In this document: positions 27,401 to 35,872 of the stretch, piece by piece
How positions within the stretch are numbered: the stretch's first letter is position 1
How the letters are laid out: each line of letters starts with the position of its first letter
NCBI GenBank assembly: GCA_031253625.1
Contig: JAIRVZ010000084.1
Location: 1 to 61,782, forward strand
Direction: 5' to 3'
Origin: Dysgonamonadaceae bacterium
GTDB lineage: Bacteria > Bacteroidota > Bacteroidia > Bacteroidales > Azobacteroidaceae
Length of the DNA stretch: 61,782 nt
Position numbers and translations under genes: made by a program
The notes under the pieces: generated by a model
Databases searched by the model: none
Told to the model about the DNA's origin: nothing
What the model saw: only the letters and a program-made list of their open reading frames with translations

Positions 27401-30165
27401 AAAGAGTACAATTTTATCCTAGTGTCGGTGTCTTTAGAGAAGGCTCACCTGATAACCGTAACAATCGGAATTTACGCATAGAAGGTGCAAAGATCACTGC
27501 AAATGGATGGAGTTATACCGGCAATTTACAGGCAGAAGGTTCTGAAATCTATATTGGTAGCACCAGTAGTGGTCAGTCTTTCACTGCCGAAACAGGTGCC
27601 CGTTATCACAACCTGACCCTGACTACCGGTTCCAGTTACAATATTAAACCTGTTAATGGTGGTATTTACAATAAGATAACAGCACTTCAATCTAGCATCT
27701 TCAACGGTATCGAAACCGATACGCTGCAGTTAGCTAATAATAGTAACTACGAGTATCAATTTACATCAGGCAGTACTACTACTGTCAAGGAAGCTTTCTA
27801 TGGTAGCGGAACGCCATGTAACAATGGTGTTATTTTGCGCTCAACAGAGGAAACAGAGCCTGCAATCTTTGACATCAAGCGCAAAGCAGCTAATGATAAC
27901 GATAATGTCCTTGTAATTAACTATGCTCGTATACATGGTATCAAAGCACTCACTAATTCGGATAATGCCCGCCTTCACAAGGAAAGATATTGTGCCGACG
28001 AAAATAAGGGTGGCTCTGCCCCTGCTTCATGGGGTTACGGTAAGGGTACCGGTAACTACAATGAAGGCTGGTTGCCGATGGCTAATTATGTACAGGAAGA
28101 ACCCAGACCATTCAATGGAGACAGATTCTTACCGTGCGATAAATTCCCCTACACGCTTACCTCAGCCAACTTCGCACCGACACCGGAAACTACTTTTAAA
28201 TGGAGGATTGGGAAAGCTACGAACCCTGTAGTCAGCACAGAGGCTAACTTGATTATTGACGGTCCGGAAACATATTTCCTTACTGTTGATTATGGAAACA
28301 AATGTGAATCTTCCGATCATTTAACAATAACCACCGGAGAAGGTGACTCATTAGTATGGACAGGTGCTGTCGGAAATAGAGACTGGAATGATCCTGCTAA
28401 CTGGTATCATCCCGGAACAAGTGCTGTTTCTACCTTTGCTCCTGACAAATGCATAGACGTGCTAATACCTGCCGGAAAAGGTAATTATCCTGATTTGACT
28501 CCTTTTAACGGCACTTTCGGTACCGACTATACACAAGAGTTTTATGAAACAGCAGCTTGTAATCATATTTGGTTTGAACATGGCGGTGAAGTCGTCCGTA
28601 CAGATTCTTTGGATTACAATAGAGCCTTTGTCGAATTAACTCTTGCAGCCAACCGTTGGAATATGATTTCCGCACCGTTACGTTATATGTATACGGGTGA
28701 CTATTACAAAAACGATCCATGTCCTCACGCAGATAAATTGCGCATTTATCAACAACTTTTTGAAACGGCAAATCCGCAACCTGATGTAGCAGAGGAAACA
28801 ATTCAAAATGCTACAGGTGGTTGGACAGGCGCATTCAATAATCCTGAAGTAGAAATACCTGTCGGTTTCGGTTATGCCGTACACTTGCTTGATGACGGTA
28901 CAGCTTTTAATGAAGATTTTGTTAAAATTCCGGTTGCCAACGAAACAGACTGGGTTGCAGCAACAGGTCGTCACTCTATTTGGTTCCCTAAAAATGATAA
29001 GAGTTATAATGTTTACTGGCTTACAAGTGTAAACGGAGATCAAAAACCTCCAATTAATGCTTCTTGTGAGAATGAAGACATTAAAAGCACTCATTCTATA
29101 TATAGAGGCACCGGTTTGAATAATGATAACAACTACCGCTTTGTTTACGAAGCCGAAAGCACTTGGAAAACCTCAGGTAATGTCACGCTCACCACAACCG
29201 GAGCATCTGCTGCAGGTAAGCAAGTGATTGTAGGTAATCCGTTTATGTCACACTGGGATTTCAGCAACTTTGCTGCACAAAATCCGGGCAAAATCAAAGA
29301 TGAATACAAAGTATTAGAAAGCAAAGATGATGCTGCTTATACTACTTATTCTTCTTTAACAGCCACCAATAAACTGATAGCTCCTATGCAATCTGTATTG
29401 ATTACCTCAACTGCCAACATTGGAACAACAGAATTGAAAACCAATTTTAAGGCCATGGCAGAAAAGCCGGGCGATAAATTGAAAAGCGCAAGCAATACAG
29501 AATCGAGCTTGTTGAAAATTGTAGTCGAGAAAGAAGATAAAAGCAACAGTACGCATATTATGTTTGATGCAATGGCCGATAACAGCTACGATTTGAATAA
29601 AGACAGCTACAAACTGTTTGTTGATGAAGTCACCAAGCCGGTTGCAGTCTACACCCGTTCACAAGATGGTATTGCTCTTGACATCAATGTATTTGGTGAC
29701 ACCAAAGAAATGATTCCGTTGGGAGTTCGTACTTCTACCACAGGAACAATCAACTTGCGATTTGAAGGAGTCGACAACTTCTACAAACTGTACTTGATTG
29801 ATGCTCTACATCCTAATAGCCCTATTGACCTGAAAGAAACACCTGAATACAGTTTCGATAAAACAACATCAGGCTTGTTCATGGACGGAAGACTTTTCCT
29901 GTCAGTGGAGAATGCACCTAACAGTGACTTATTCCCGACACAAGGCGCAGTTTCTGTATTCACTTCAGGAAAACAATTACAAGTGGTTTCCAACAGCAAC
30001 ATCGACGAAGTTCAAGTATTTGATATGCAAGGAAGAATGTTACACCAAGCACGCAATATCGACACATCGACATATACCTGCAACTTATCAAACAGTGGTA
30101 TGTATGTTGTAAAAGTATTGACCGGAAAAGATGTAACAATAAAGAAAGTAACAATAGATAAGTAA
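24460..30165 (+). CDS. Giant modular surface protein with T9SS type A sorting tail
   Basis: Exported protein of 1901 residues. After a signal peptide (ending LFAQ) the protein shows repeated modules opening with YYWTGxxGDWxxxxNWS: at about residues 37, 418, 824 and 1298. The first three are about 400 residues each and also share C-x-P-x-x-D-x-VVFD, GSLxLQxGM and GGWKL motifs, suggesting beta-helix-like repeats. From about 1298 onward the protein is closely similar to the protein encoded at 56868-60275. The last 80 residues (VQVFDMQGRML, SGMYVVKVLTG, IKKVTIDK) form a T9SS type A sorting domain, so it is probably carried across the outer membrane and anchored or released at the cell surface. 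Function is unknown. A start at 24469 is also possible. It is followed by a REP-like palindrome and the 42-codon ORF. Confidence 0.9.
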   Translation: MKFMKTVLRITGYKCVKYAFLSLFLLMVSSSLFAQTRYYWTGKAGDYNWSTIGNWSSVSGGETVEGISQAPSSINTVVFDVNSGLGASSALRTISISGAVNCDSLIVTADCPNAPRFDMGSNSSNYININGSLLLERTGVSFYGANGSSPILKFTSDRSNETIQTNGTHIGGNFQYSRYLNYSAMLFSGVGSWRLINGLTCSGLQVQNGTLNLNGHNLTTMNVVVTGGKMVFPNVTITCTGDWTYTGGAALTSAETGGSLIRMHGGVFSGRSTDIYHNVEFYGNSFPHSIDKGQFDEILFSAGRGQIGTTAAGELKTKNLIIKASDEYNFQTITVSSKFEAMPPVSCGGQVWLRGLNATSDVSQRSITLGGSATVNVERAVINDLDITGGTSRTAVNSHNWGNNSGWTFTGAPAAGRNMYWIGGAGSWNDPAHWSTSSGGTSVGCIPTLADDVFFNAGSGTIGNTFATGICIYGTAWCKNMTINGVSGTPRLYSSGGSSTIEGDILHSCRLVIGGSLTLQEGMVSFGDGNSNINFVSNISNNEIWSKGVNITAILNFHSISGAGGWKLMDDVGVLNAANGNANTGPASINLYAGHLDLSGRQVVLNGNGHFDILHDNSISGFSGQSSLRTLNIAGSFIESGLYWSSFGGQKLTAAQSSSSLIINRFMFRTKNGDEYNNVEMIQFRQGWTSSLAAGAAGDGSGITSFNKIILSGMESHIYDGMHPDSLILAGNGTYSINVDITINKYLASSLECGGQTHLKSVDPARPITITMGTALSKSERVKVQNTIIENVSITPDGPYDITDCTLTGTSTGWKNTNVNPAKTYYWVGGTGDWGDPNHWSLIRGSHDGNTCIPRAIDNVVFDNNSFVYPDTLTLNISAYCNNMTWEGGSTQKPRFDLDVYRMYIGGSLVLQSGMTVNSSYSNPYGFYFASNRLTETIRTNGVTAGAIYNFNGTGGWKLEDALNTSNDIVFEKGTLNFNGQRVQFYPSVGVFREGSPDNRNNRNLRIEGAKITANGWSYTGNLQAEGSEIYIGSTSSGQSFTAETGARYHNLTLTTGSSYNIKPVNGGIYNKITALQSSIFNGIETDTLQLANNSNYEYQFTSGSTTTVKEAFYGSGTPCNNGVILRSTEETEPAIFDIKRKAANDNDNVLVINYARIHGIKALTNSDNARLHKERYCADENKGGSAPASWGYGKGTGNYNEGWLPMANYVQEEPRPFNGDRFLPCDKFPYTLTSANFAPTPETTFKWRIGKATNPVVSTEANLIIDGPETYFLTVDYGNKCESSDHLTITTGEGDSLVWTGAVGNRDWNDPANWYHPGTSAVSTFAPDKCIDVLIPAGKGNYPDLTPFNGTFGTDYTQEFYETAACNHIWFEHGGEVVRTDSLDYNRAFVELTLAANRWNMISAPLRYMYTGDYYKNDPCPHADKLRIYQQLFETANPQPDVAEETIQNATGGWTGAFNNPEVEIPVGFGYAVHLLDDGTAFNEDFVKIPVANETDWVAATGRHSIWFPKNDKSYNVYWLTSVNGDQKPPINASCENEDIKSTHSIYRGTGLNNDNNYRFVYEAESTWKTSGNVTLTTTGASAAGKQVIVGNPFMSHWDFSNFAAQNPGKIKDEYKVLESKDDAAYTTYSSLTATNKLIAPMQSVLITSTANIGTTELKTNFKAMAEKPGDKLKSASNTESSLLKIVVEKEDKSNSTHIMFDAMADNSYDLNKDSYKLFVDEVTKPVAVYTRSQDGIALDINVFGDTKEMIPLGVRTSTTGTINLRFEGVDNFYKLYLIDALHPNSPIDLKETPEYSFDKTTSGLFMDGRLFLSVENAPNSDLFPTQGAVSVFTSGKQLQVVSNSNIDEVQVFDMQGRMLHQARNIDTSTYTCNLSNSGMYVVKVLTGKDVTIKKVTIDK

Positions 30166-30180
30166 TCAACGGGTTTATCA

Positions 30181-30240
30181 CTGCGTTCGAAATGACGGTG
30201 CAACAAAGCATGACCAAAGAGCTCGTCATTTCGAACGCAG
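30181..30240. repeat. REP-like perfect 17-bp palindrome
   Basis: CTGCGTTCGAAATGACG (30181-30197) is exactly inverted at 30224-30240, with a 26-base loop. There is no T-run, so terminator function is doubtful. The arm resembles the CATTTCGAACGCAG-type intergenic repeats of Bacteroidetes. It sits between the giant gene and the 42-codon ORF, in a spacer that lacks it in the second cassette. Confidence 0.8.
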
Positions 30241-30276
30241 CGAGAAAACTAACGAACATTAAACAAAAATAAAGCA

Positions 30277-30405
30277 ATGAAAGAAACAAGAGAAATATAC
30301 GATGCTCCAATAGTGGAAACCGTAGAAGTGATGGTTGAACAGGGATTTCAAATGTCAGCCCCATCAAAGAGCAATCCTGATCCGCTTAAAGAAAAGATAA
30401 GATAA
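30277..30405 (+). CDS. 42-aa conserved peptide, copy 1
   Basis: Short ORF beginning MKETREIYDAP and ending DPLKEKIR. A second copy at 60316-60444 follows the paralogous T9SS gene. The two peptides are identical at 40 of 42 positions (Ile12-Val13 against Val12-Ile13), while 11 further codons differ synonymously, strong evidence that it is translated and under selection. There is no signal peptide, no membrane helix and no Cys. The layout (charged N-terminus, Y-x-A-P, then VEQGF and a Ser/Pro-rich end) recalls other short Bacteroidales ORFs seen near surface-protein genes, from memory only. Role is unknown: a co-secreted or signalling peptide, a chaperone-like partner or a peptide precursor are all possible. 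Confidence 0.8.
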   Translation: MKETREIYDAPIVETVEVMVEQGFQMSAPSKSNPDPLKEKIR

Positions 30406-30467
30406 GAAGATTTAGCGATTATTTTAAATATTAACACAGTAGTAGTGGTAATTTACAATAAAAATAT

Positions 30468-30475
30468 TACCTTTG
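30468..30475 (+). promoter_or_regulatory. Candidate -7 box for rplY-pth-hslR
   Basis: TACCTTTG matches TAnnTTTG and lies 78 bases before the rplY start at 30553. No good -33 TTTG is visible. Confidence 0.45.
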
Positions 30476-30552
30476 CCCCGCTTTAAAATTCCGTGTGATG
30501 GGAAATTGAGGAGCATTATGTCTTAATTTTGAGTAACACAAAAAAATTAAAA

Positions 30553-31125
30553 ATGAAATCATTCGAATTAAAAGGAGAATTAAGAAACGACTTAGGAAAA
30601 AAAGCATCTAAGTTGAGTCGCAAAGAAGGCGAAGTGCCATGTGTTCTTTATGGAGCAGGTGAAGTTGTTCATTTCAATGTAACTAAAGACGGAATCCGGA
30701 AACTTGTTTATACTCCGGAAATCTTTTTAGTTAATCTGACTATCGGTAAAAAAACATGCAATGCTATCTTAAAAGATATGCAATTTCACCCGGTAACAGA
30801 TAATTTGTTACATGTTGATTTTTACCAAGTTACAGAAGGAAAACCCATTGTGATGGAAGTTCCTGTTGTATTGGAAGGTTTGGCCGAAGGTGTTAAAGCC
30901 GGGGGTAAATTATCGCTGGAATTGAGAAAGGTGAAAGTAAAAGGTATGCACAAACATATTCCTGAAAAATTGACTATCAATGTCGAAAGTTTAGGATTGG
31001 GCAAATCAATACAAGTTGGTAACTTGTCGTTTGACAATTTGGAATTAATGAATGCTAAAAATAATGTTGTTTGCGCTGTTAAATTGACTCGGGCAGCAAG
31101 AGGTGCGGCAGCTAAAGGAAGTTAA
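30553..31125 (+). CDS. rplY: 50S ribosomal protein L25, CTC form
   Basis: Long-form bL25 of 190 residues that binds 5S rRNA. The N-terminal L25 domain ([30 protein letters not shown]) is followed by the C-terminal TL5/CTC beta domain ([18 protein letters not shown], then [12 protein letters not shown]). Start 30553 (MKSFELKG) is preferred; a frame from 30529 adds eight residues with no family support. It overlaps pth by one base (TAATG), an arrangement common in Bacteroidetes. Confidence 0.95.
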   Translation: MKSFELKGELRNDLGKKASKLSRKEGEVPCVLYGAGEVVHFNVTKDGIRKLVYTPEIFLVNLTIGKKTCNAILKDMQFHPVTDNLLHVDFYQVTEGKPIVMEVPVVLEGLAEGVKAGGKLSLELRKVKVKGMHKHIPEKLTINVESLGLGKSIQVGNLSFDNLELMNAKNNVVCAVKLTRAARGAAAKGS

Positions 31126-31688
31126 TGAAATATTTAATTGCCGGCTTGGGGAATATTGGTTATGAATACCAAAATACCCGCCACAACATAGGATTTATGG
31201 TATTGGACGCTTTGGCTAAAGCGTCCAATCTTGTTTTTACCGATCAGCGATATGGTGCGGTAGTGGAGATGAAAGTGAAAAATCGTCAATTGTTTTTACT
31301 AAAGCCATCCACTTATATGAATTTAAGCGGAAATGCAATCAGATATTGGCTGCAAAAAGAAAATATTCCTGTAGAAAATTTATTGGTGGTTGTGGATGAT
31401 GTGGCGTTGCCGTTCGGGACGTTGCGATTAAAACCACAAGGCAGTGACGCTGGCCATAATGGTCTCAAACATATTCAAGAAATATTGGGAACACAACAAT
31501 ATAATCGCCTTCGATTCGGTATCGGAAATGATTATCCGAAAGGAATGCAAATCGATTATGTGCTAGGTGCTTTCTCTGAAGAAGATCAAAACGTATTACC
31601 GGAAAAAATCGAACTGGCAGGAGAGATTGTCAAAAGTTTTTGTTTAGCCGGTATTCAAAACGCAATGAATCAGTATAATAATAAATGA
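31125..31688 (+). CDS. pth: Peptidyl-tRNA hydrolase
   Basis: Enzyme of 187 residues that recycles peptidyl-tRNA by cleaving the ester bond. Family motifs in order: [20 protein letters not shown] with the catalytic His, [21 protein letters not shown] and [12 protein letters not shown]. Length is usual. It sits between rplY and hslR with overlaps of 1 and 4 bases, so the three are cotranslated. Confidence 0.97.
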   Translation: MKYLIAGLGNIGYEYQNTRHNIGFMVLDALAKASNLVFTDQRYGAVVEMKVKNRQLFLLKPSTYMNLSGNAIRYWLQKENIPVENLLVVVDDVALPFGTLRLKPQGSDAGHNGLKHIQEILGTQQYNRLRFGIGNDYPKGMQIDYVLGAFSEEDQNVLPEKIELAGEIVKSFCLAGIQNAMNQYNNK

Positions 31689-32122
31689 ATGAGGTTCGTA
31701 TAGATAAGTGGATGTGGGCAACACGGATTTTCAAAACCCGAACGATTGCGGTTGAGGCTTGCAAGAAAAACAGGGTGATGATAAATGATGTAGCTGTCAA
31801 GCCTTCCCGGATGATTAAGGTCGGAGATGTTATACAAGTCCGTAAACCTCCGGTCGTTTATTCATTTAAAGTGTTGAGACTGACTCAAAACCGGATGGGA
31901 GCTAAATTAGTTCCTGAATATTTGGAAAATATCACTCCTCCGGAACAATATGAAATCCTTGAACTGAACAAAATAAGCGGATTTGTAAATAGAGCCAAAG
32001 GCACAGGTCGCCCGACAAAAAAAGACAGACGCAATATAGATGAATTTCAAGATACTCCGATGTTTTTGGATGATGATTTTGATTTCGATTTCGACTTTGA
32101 AGAAATTAACGAACGCAGCTGA
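31685..32122 (+). CDS. hslR: S4-domain RNA-binding protein (HslR/Hsp15 type)
   Basis: Protein of 145 residues with an N-terminal S4 fold ([20 protein letters not shown], then [17 protein letters not shown]). Hsp15 binds free 50S subunits carrying nascent chains and helps rescue stalled ribosomes. The tail is very acidic with alternating Asp/Phe (about 127-139). The last codons and the stop lie inside the REP-like arm beginning at 32114, so the C-terminal residues are repeat-derived. Last gene of rplY-pth-hslR. Confidence 0.9.
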   Translation: MNEVRIDKWMWATRIFKTRTIAVEACKKNRVMINDVAVKPSRMIKVGDVIQVRKPPVVYSFKVLRLTQNRMGAKLVPEYLENITPPEQYEILELNKISGFVNRAKGTGRPTKKDRRNIDEFQDTPMFLDDDFDFDFDFEEINERS

Positions 32123-32206
32123 CGCGTATAACGCGGATTTTCGCAGATTTTAATTATATATTCATTGTATTATCTGCGGGAATCCGCGTTATCCGCGTCA
32201 TCTGCG
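32114..32206. repeat. Palindromic repeat of the GACGCGGATAACGCGGAT type
   Basis: The arm at 32114-32148 is mirrored by 32171-32206 as an imperfect inverted repeat of about 35 bases, with a 22-base AT-rich loop. It lies between the convergent hslR and ftcD genes and could fold as a long hairpin at either transcript's end. Related GC-rich intergenic palindromes are common in Bacteroidetes. Confidence 0.8.
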
Positions 32207-32232
32207 TTCAAAAAAACTTTTGAGGAGCCTCA

Positions 32233-33129
32233 TTACTCCATCAGATGCGTTTCCAAGATTTGTTTTGTAGAGAATCCTTCCAAACCCAAATAATACGAAG
32301 TTGTATCAGCGACCGCTTGCAAGGGGAGCAAGCCGATTAATTCGCATCCGGCTACAGAAACACCGTAGCGTTGCGCCTCAAAACGAATCATTTCTACCGC
32401 TTGGTAAATAGAAGTCTTAGTGTAATCCGTCAGGTTCATAGATACTTGCATCAATCCTTGCTCTTTCAAATCTATGCCCATCGCTTTACAATAACGCAAT
32501 CCACCTCCGATGTGGCGCACTTTTTTCGCGATTTTATCAGCGATTTCGAAATTGCTTGTATGTAGATTTACGTTGAATGCTATCAAAGGCATGCGAGCTC
32601 CTATTACGGTAGTACCTGCAGTCGGATGTCGTTCTTCCGGACCTAAATCGGGTTTCCATTCCGGTAGTTTCATTTTTTCGACCAGGCCTTCAAATTCACC
32701 TTTACGAATGACAGCCAAGTTTCGACGATGTTCTGCTGAGGCGGATTTTTCGTAAAAATAAACCGGCAACCGGTATTTTTCCGACACTGCTTTCCCTACC
32801 TCTTTTGCCAAAGCGTCGGCCTCTTCTATGGTCATGCCTTTTATCGGAATAAATGGGATTACGTCTGCTGCACCCAAGCGAGGATGTTGTCCTTTTTGCT
32901 TCGTCAAATCAATTGTTTTGATGGCTACTCCAACAGCTTCAATGATACAGTTTTTCATTGCTTCCGGTTCACCGATTGCGGTAATGACCATGCGGTTATG
33001 GTCTTTATCGCTACTGTAATCCAATAGCTTAATGTTTTCCTTGGCGCGAAAAACGTTTACAATACATTCTATTTTTTCTAAATCACGTCCCTCGCTGAAA
33101 TTCGGGACACATTCAACTATTTTATTCAT
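32233..33129 (-). CDS. ftcD: Glutamate formimidoyltransferase
   Basis: Enzyme of 298 residues that transfers the formimino group from N-formimino-L-glutamate to tetrahydrofolate in histidine degradation. The opening VECVPNFSEGRD, the segment LDYSSDKDHNRMVIT and HPRLGAADVIPFIP are hallmarks of the formiminotransferase domain. Length fits the monofunctional form without cyclodeaminase. No other hut gene is adjacent, so it is isolated here from its pathway. Confidence 0.95.
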   Translation of the reverse strand: MNKIVECVPNFSEGRDLEKIECIVNVFRAKENIKLLDYSSDKDHNRMVITAIGEPEAMKNCIIEAVGVAIKTIDLTKQKGQHPRLGAADVIPFIPIKGMTIEEADALAKEVGKAVSEKYRLPVYFYEKSASAEHRRNLAVIRKGEFEGLVEKMKLPEWKPDLGPEERHPTAGTTVIGARMPLIAFNVNLHTSNFEIADKIAKKVRHIGGGLRYCKAMGIDLKEQGLMQVSMNLTDYTKTSIYQAVEMIRFEAQRYGVSVAGCELIGLLPLQAVADTTSYYLGLEGFSTKQILETHLME

Positions 33130-33254
33130 AATATAATGATCTTTGTCTTAGACATGATATTTTATTGCGAAGATAGTAAATGTTTACAATACATTAAATG
33201 AAAAATGCGTCCCAAATTTTAATGAGGGACGCATTCGACTATTTATTCAATAAT

Positions 33255-34049
33255 TTAATTCATTTTATTCAATGTCTCGATTCTCTTTTTCAAATCGGGA
33301 TGGCTTGAGAATAATTTATTAAATTTACTATTTTCGGGAGTACCGGCTTCTTCTTGTAATTTAAGTAAAACTCCTAACGATGATGCCATGTTGTTGGGAT
33401 CTTTTCCGCATTTTTTCAAGAATTCATATCCGTAGGCATCAGCTGCATTTTCTTGTTTTTGCGAATATTGTGCATTGGCAAGCGATTCGGCCAAATCACT
33501 CAATTGAGCGTCATTTAATTTTTGTACTGTATTTCCACCTACAGCTCCGGCAGCATCTTTCAACGCGGAAACTCTTAATGCGGTAGCAAAAGCATCTTTC
33601 GAATCTTTATTGACTATGTGTCCGATTTCGTGACCGATAACAGCCAATATTTGATCGTCCGTCATTAAATCCATTAAAGCAGCAAAAACACGGATGTCTC
33701 CATTAGCGCAAGCAAATGCGTTTACATCTATAACATAGTACGATAATATATTTAAATTCAACTCTTTTGTCAAATTTGCAGGAACAACCGATACGATTTT
33801 TGCCAAACGGTCGGCTACTTCTTTCATCCCTTTATCTTTGTCAGTCGTTTTACATACCGGATTGTGTGCATCCGACCATTGCATATACTCATCGGCATAT
33901 CCTTTGATTTCTGCATCCGATAGTGTAAATGATTTAACGCCTTTGGCAGCTGCATCTACAGCTTTATCCAATTTAATTTTCCCAAACTGAGCACTTGCCA
34001 AGAAATTACATAACAAGGCTAAAACAACTGTTAATACTACTTTCTTCAT
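33255..34049 (-). CDS. M48-family zinc metalloprotease
   Basis: Exported protein of 264 residues with a signal peptide ending at LASAQ. The zinc motif HEIGH (in AVIGHEIGHIVNKDSKD) and the downstream Glu ligand in QENAADAYGYEFLKK are intact. The protein ends with the S-H-P-x-x-x-x-R-I signature (FSSHPDLKKRIETL). It is related to periplasmic Oma1/BepA/LoiP-type proteases that take part in envelope protein quality control. No membrane helix beyond the signal, so probably periplasmic. Confidence 0.92.
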   Translation of the reverse strand: MKKVVLTVVLALLCNFLASAQFGKIKLDKAVDAAAKGVKSFTLSDAEIKGYADEYMQWSDAHNPVCKTTDKDKGMKEVADRLAKIVSVVPANLTKELNLNILSYYVIDVNAFACANGDIRVFAALMDLMTDDQILAVIGHEIGHIVNKDSKDAFATALRVSALKDAAGAVGGNTVQKLNDAQLSDLAESLANAQYSQKQENAADAYGYEFLKKCGKDPNNMASSLGVLLKLQEEAGTPENSKFNKLFSSHPDLKKRIETLNKMN

Positions 34050-34091
34050 AACTTTTTGATTCTAATTGTTTTTATAGTTTATAAATAAATC

Positions 34092-35762
34092 TTACAAAAA
34101 TATCAATATCATCAATTGAGCGCAAAGCACTCTCAAAAACATTGTCAACGGATAAACGGTAGCGTAACTTACAGCAGGAATATCGTTTCCGGCAGTTGCA
34201 TTAGAATAAGCCAAGGCCGGAGGATCGGTTGTGCTGCCCGCCATCAATCCCATCAGTGTAAAGTAATTCAGTTTGAAAACACTTCTTCCCAATATGCCTG
34301 TAATAAATAACGGCACTACGGTGATTATGATTCCTAAACCAACCCAGGTTAATCCACCTTCGTACATCAAGGTGTGAACGAAATTTTTTCCGGCACCAAG
34401 TCCTACGCAAGCCAAGAAAAAGCAAATTCCAATTTCTCTTAACATCAGGTTAGCACTCATTGTGGTATAAGTAACCAACTTATATTTGGGACCAAAGATA
34501 CTCATTAAAATAGCAATAATCAATGGGCCACCGGCCAATCCTAATTTAACCGGTTGTGGGATGCCGGGAAATGCAAACGGAATACTGCCCAATATTACAC
34601 CCAAGAATATACCGATAAAAATAGGAATAAGATTAGGCTCATTCAAGCGTTTCATTTCATTTCCAAGCGCTTTTTCTACGTTTTTAATCGCCTTTTCATC
34701 TCCGACAACAGTCACGCGGTCGCCCATCTGTAAATGGAGATTTGCCTGTGCCATCAAATCTACTCCTGCACGATTGATGCGGGTGATATTAACACCGAAA
34801 GCAGCCCGTATATTAAGTTGTTTCAACGATTTACCATTTACTTCGTGTTTGGTAATTAAAATCCGACGAGAAACCAATTGTTTGTCTAAAAGGCTCCAGT
34901 CGTCTTGATTCATATCTACTTTTTCACCGATAAATGCAGTGACTTTCTCCCGTTCTTCCGGAGTTGTTGCAACAAACAATTTATCTCCTTCATTGATTAC
35001 GGTCAGAGAAGATGCAATTTCAATCTTATCGGTTTGGTTATGCAACACGCGAGATACAATAAACTTTTGACCTACAAGTTTCGAAATTGTTTTTATATCT
35101 TTTCCAAAAACTGCCGGATTTTTTACCTCTAAAGATGTTAATTCTATATTTGACGTTTGTTTCGACTGCTTTTGTAAATTTTCATTTTCCTGTTCAAGTT
35201 TCACTTTGAATATATATTTCATGGCTATAATGGAAAAGATAATTCCCACAACACCTAAAGGATAAGCAACGGCATATCCCATTGAAATTGTTTCATCGGC
35301 CACTCCTTTTATATCGTAAAATGCCTGTTGTGCGGCTCCAAGACCCGGAGTGTTTGTTATTGCTCCCGACATAATCCCCACCATTGTTTGTATCGGGATG
35401 CCGGTAATAAAATGTAAAGTAATTGTAACTATAACAGCAAGAAAAACGGTTCCTGCGGCTAACATATTCAATTGAATTCCTCCTTTTTTAAAGGAAGAAA
35501 AGAAACCGGGACCTACTTGCAAACCAATGGAATAAACAAAAAGAATCAATCCGAATTCTTTCATAAAATGAAGTACTTCGTTGTTTGCCTCAAAACCGAA
35601 GTGACCGGCTAAAATACCGACAAATAATACAAACGTTATACCCAGCGATATGCCGAAAATTTTGATTTTGCCCAGTGCAATTCCTATTGCAATTACGAAA
35701 GCAAACAGCAGAACAGTATGCGCGACCCCCTCGCCCCATAGTAAATCATTCAACCAATCCAT
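34092..35762 (-). CDS. AspT/YidE-family putative transporter with RCK_C domains
   Basis: Membrane protein of 556 residues with the family's duplicated layout: an N-terminal block of about five helices (15-180), two central TrkA-C (RCK_C) domains (about 215-295 and 300-380, with [14 protein letters not shown] and [13 protein letters not shown]), and a second helical block (about 390-556). AspT exchanges aspartate for alanine, whereas the YidE/YbjL members have no proven substrate. The conserved glycine-rich segments [12 protein letters not shown] and [13 protein letters not shown] mark the two repeats. The regulatory domains suggest ligand control. Confidence 0.9.
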   Translation of the reverse strand: MDWLNDLLWGEGVAHTVLLFAFVIAIGIALGKIKIFGISLGITFVLFVGILAGHFGFEANNEVLHFMKEFGLILFVYSIGLQVGPGFFSSFKKGGIQLNMLAAGTVFLAVIVTITLHFITGIPIQTMVGIMSGAITNTPGLGAAQQAFYDIKGVADETISMGYAVAYPLGVVGIIFSIIAMKYIFKVKLEQENENLQKQSKQTSNIELTSLEVKNPAVFGKDIKTISKLVGQKFIVSRVLHNQTDKIEIASSLTVINEGDKLFVATTPEEREKVTAFIGEKVDMNQDDWSLLDKQLVSRRILITKHEVNGKSLKQLNIRAAFGVNITRINRAGVDLMAQANLHLQMGDRVTVVGDEKAIKNVEKALGNEMKRLNEPNLIPIFIGIFLGVILGSIPFAFPGIPQPVKLGLAGGPLIIAILMSIFGPKYKLVTYTTMSANLMLREIGICFFLACVGLGAGKNFVHTLMYEGGLTWVGLGIIITVVPLFITGILGRSVFKLNYFTLMGLMAGSTTDPPALAYSNATAGNDIPAVSYATVYPLTMFLRVLCAQLMILIFL

Positions 35763-35872
35763 AAGTAACCATTATAAGTGAATTTTTTCTTGAAAAGCGG
35801 TGCAAAAGTAGACAAAGATTTGACTGTATGCAAGTGTTTTGAGGAAATAAGGAGTTATGTTATAATCTTTTG

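Noticed and set aside
28678-29094. Long antisense ORFs at 28678-29094 and 58770-59366 with similar translations
   Set aside because: Their similarity follows from the conserved T9SS coding sequence on the other strand. They have no start context or promoter and are full of low-likelihood residues.
30181-30240. Palindrome read as a rho-independent terminator
   Set aside because: No T-run follows and the loop is 26 bases. It is better explained as a REP-like element.
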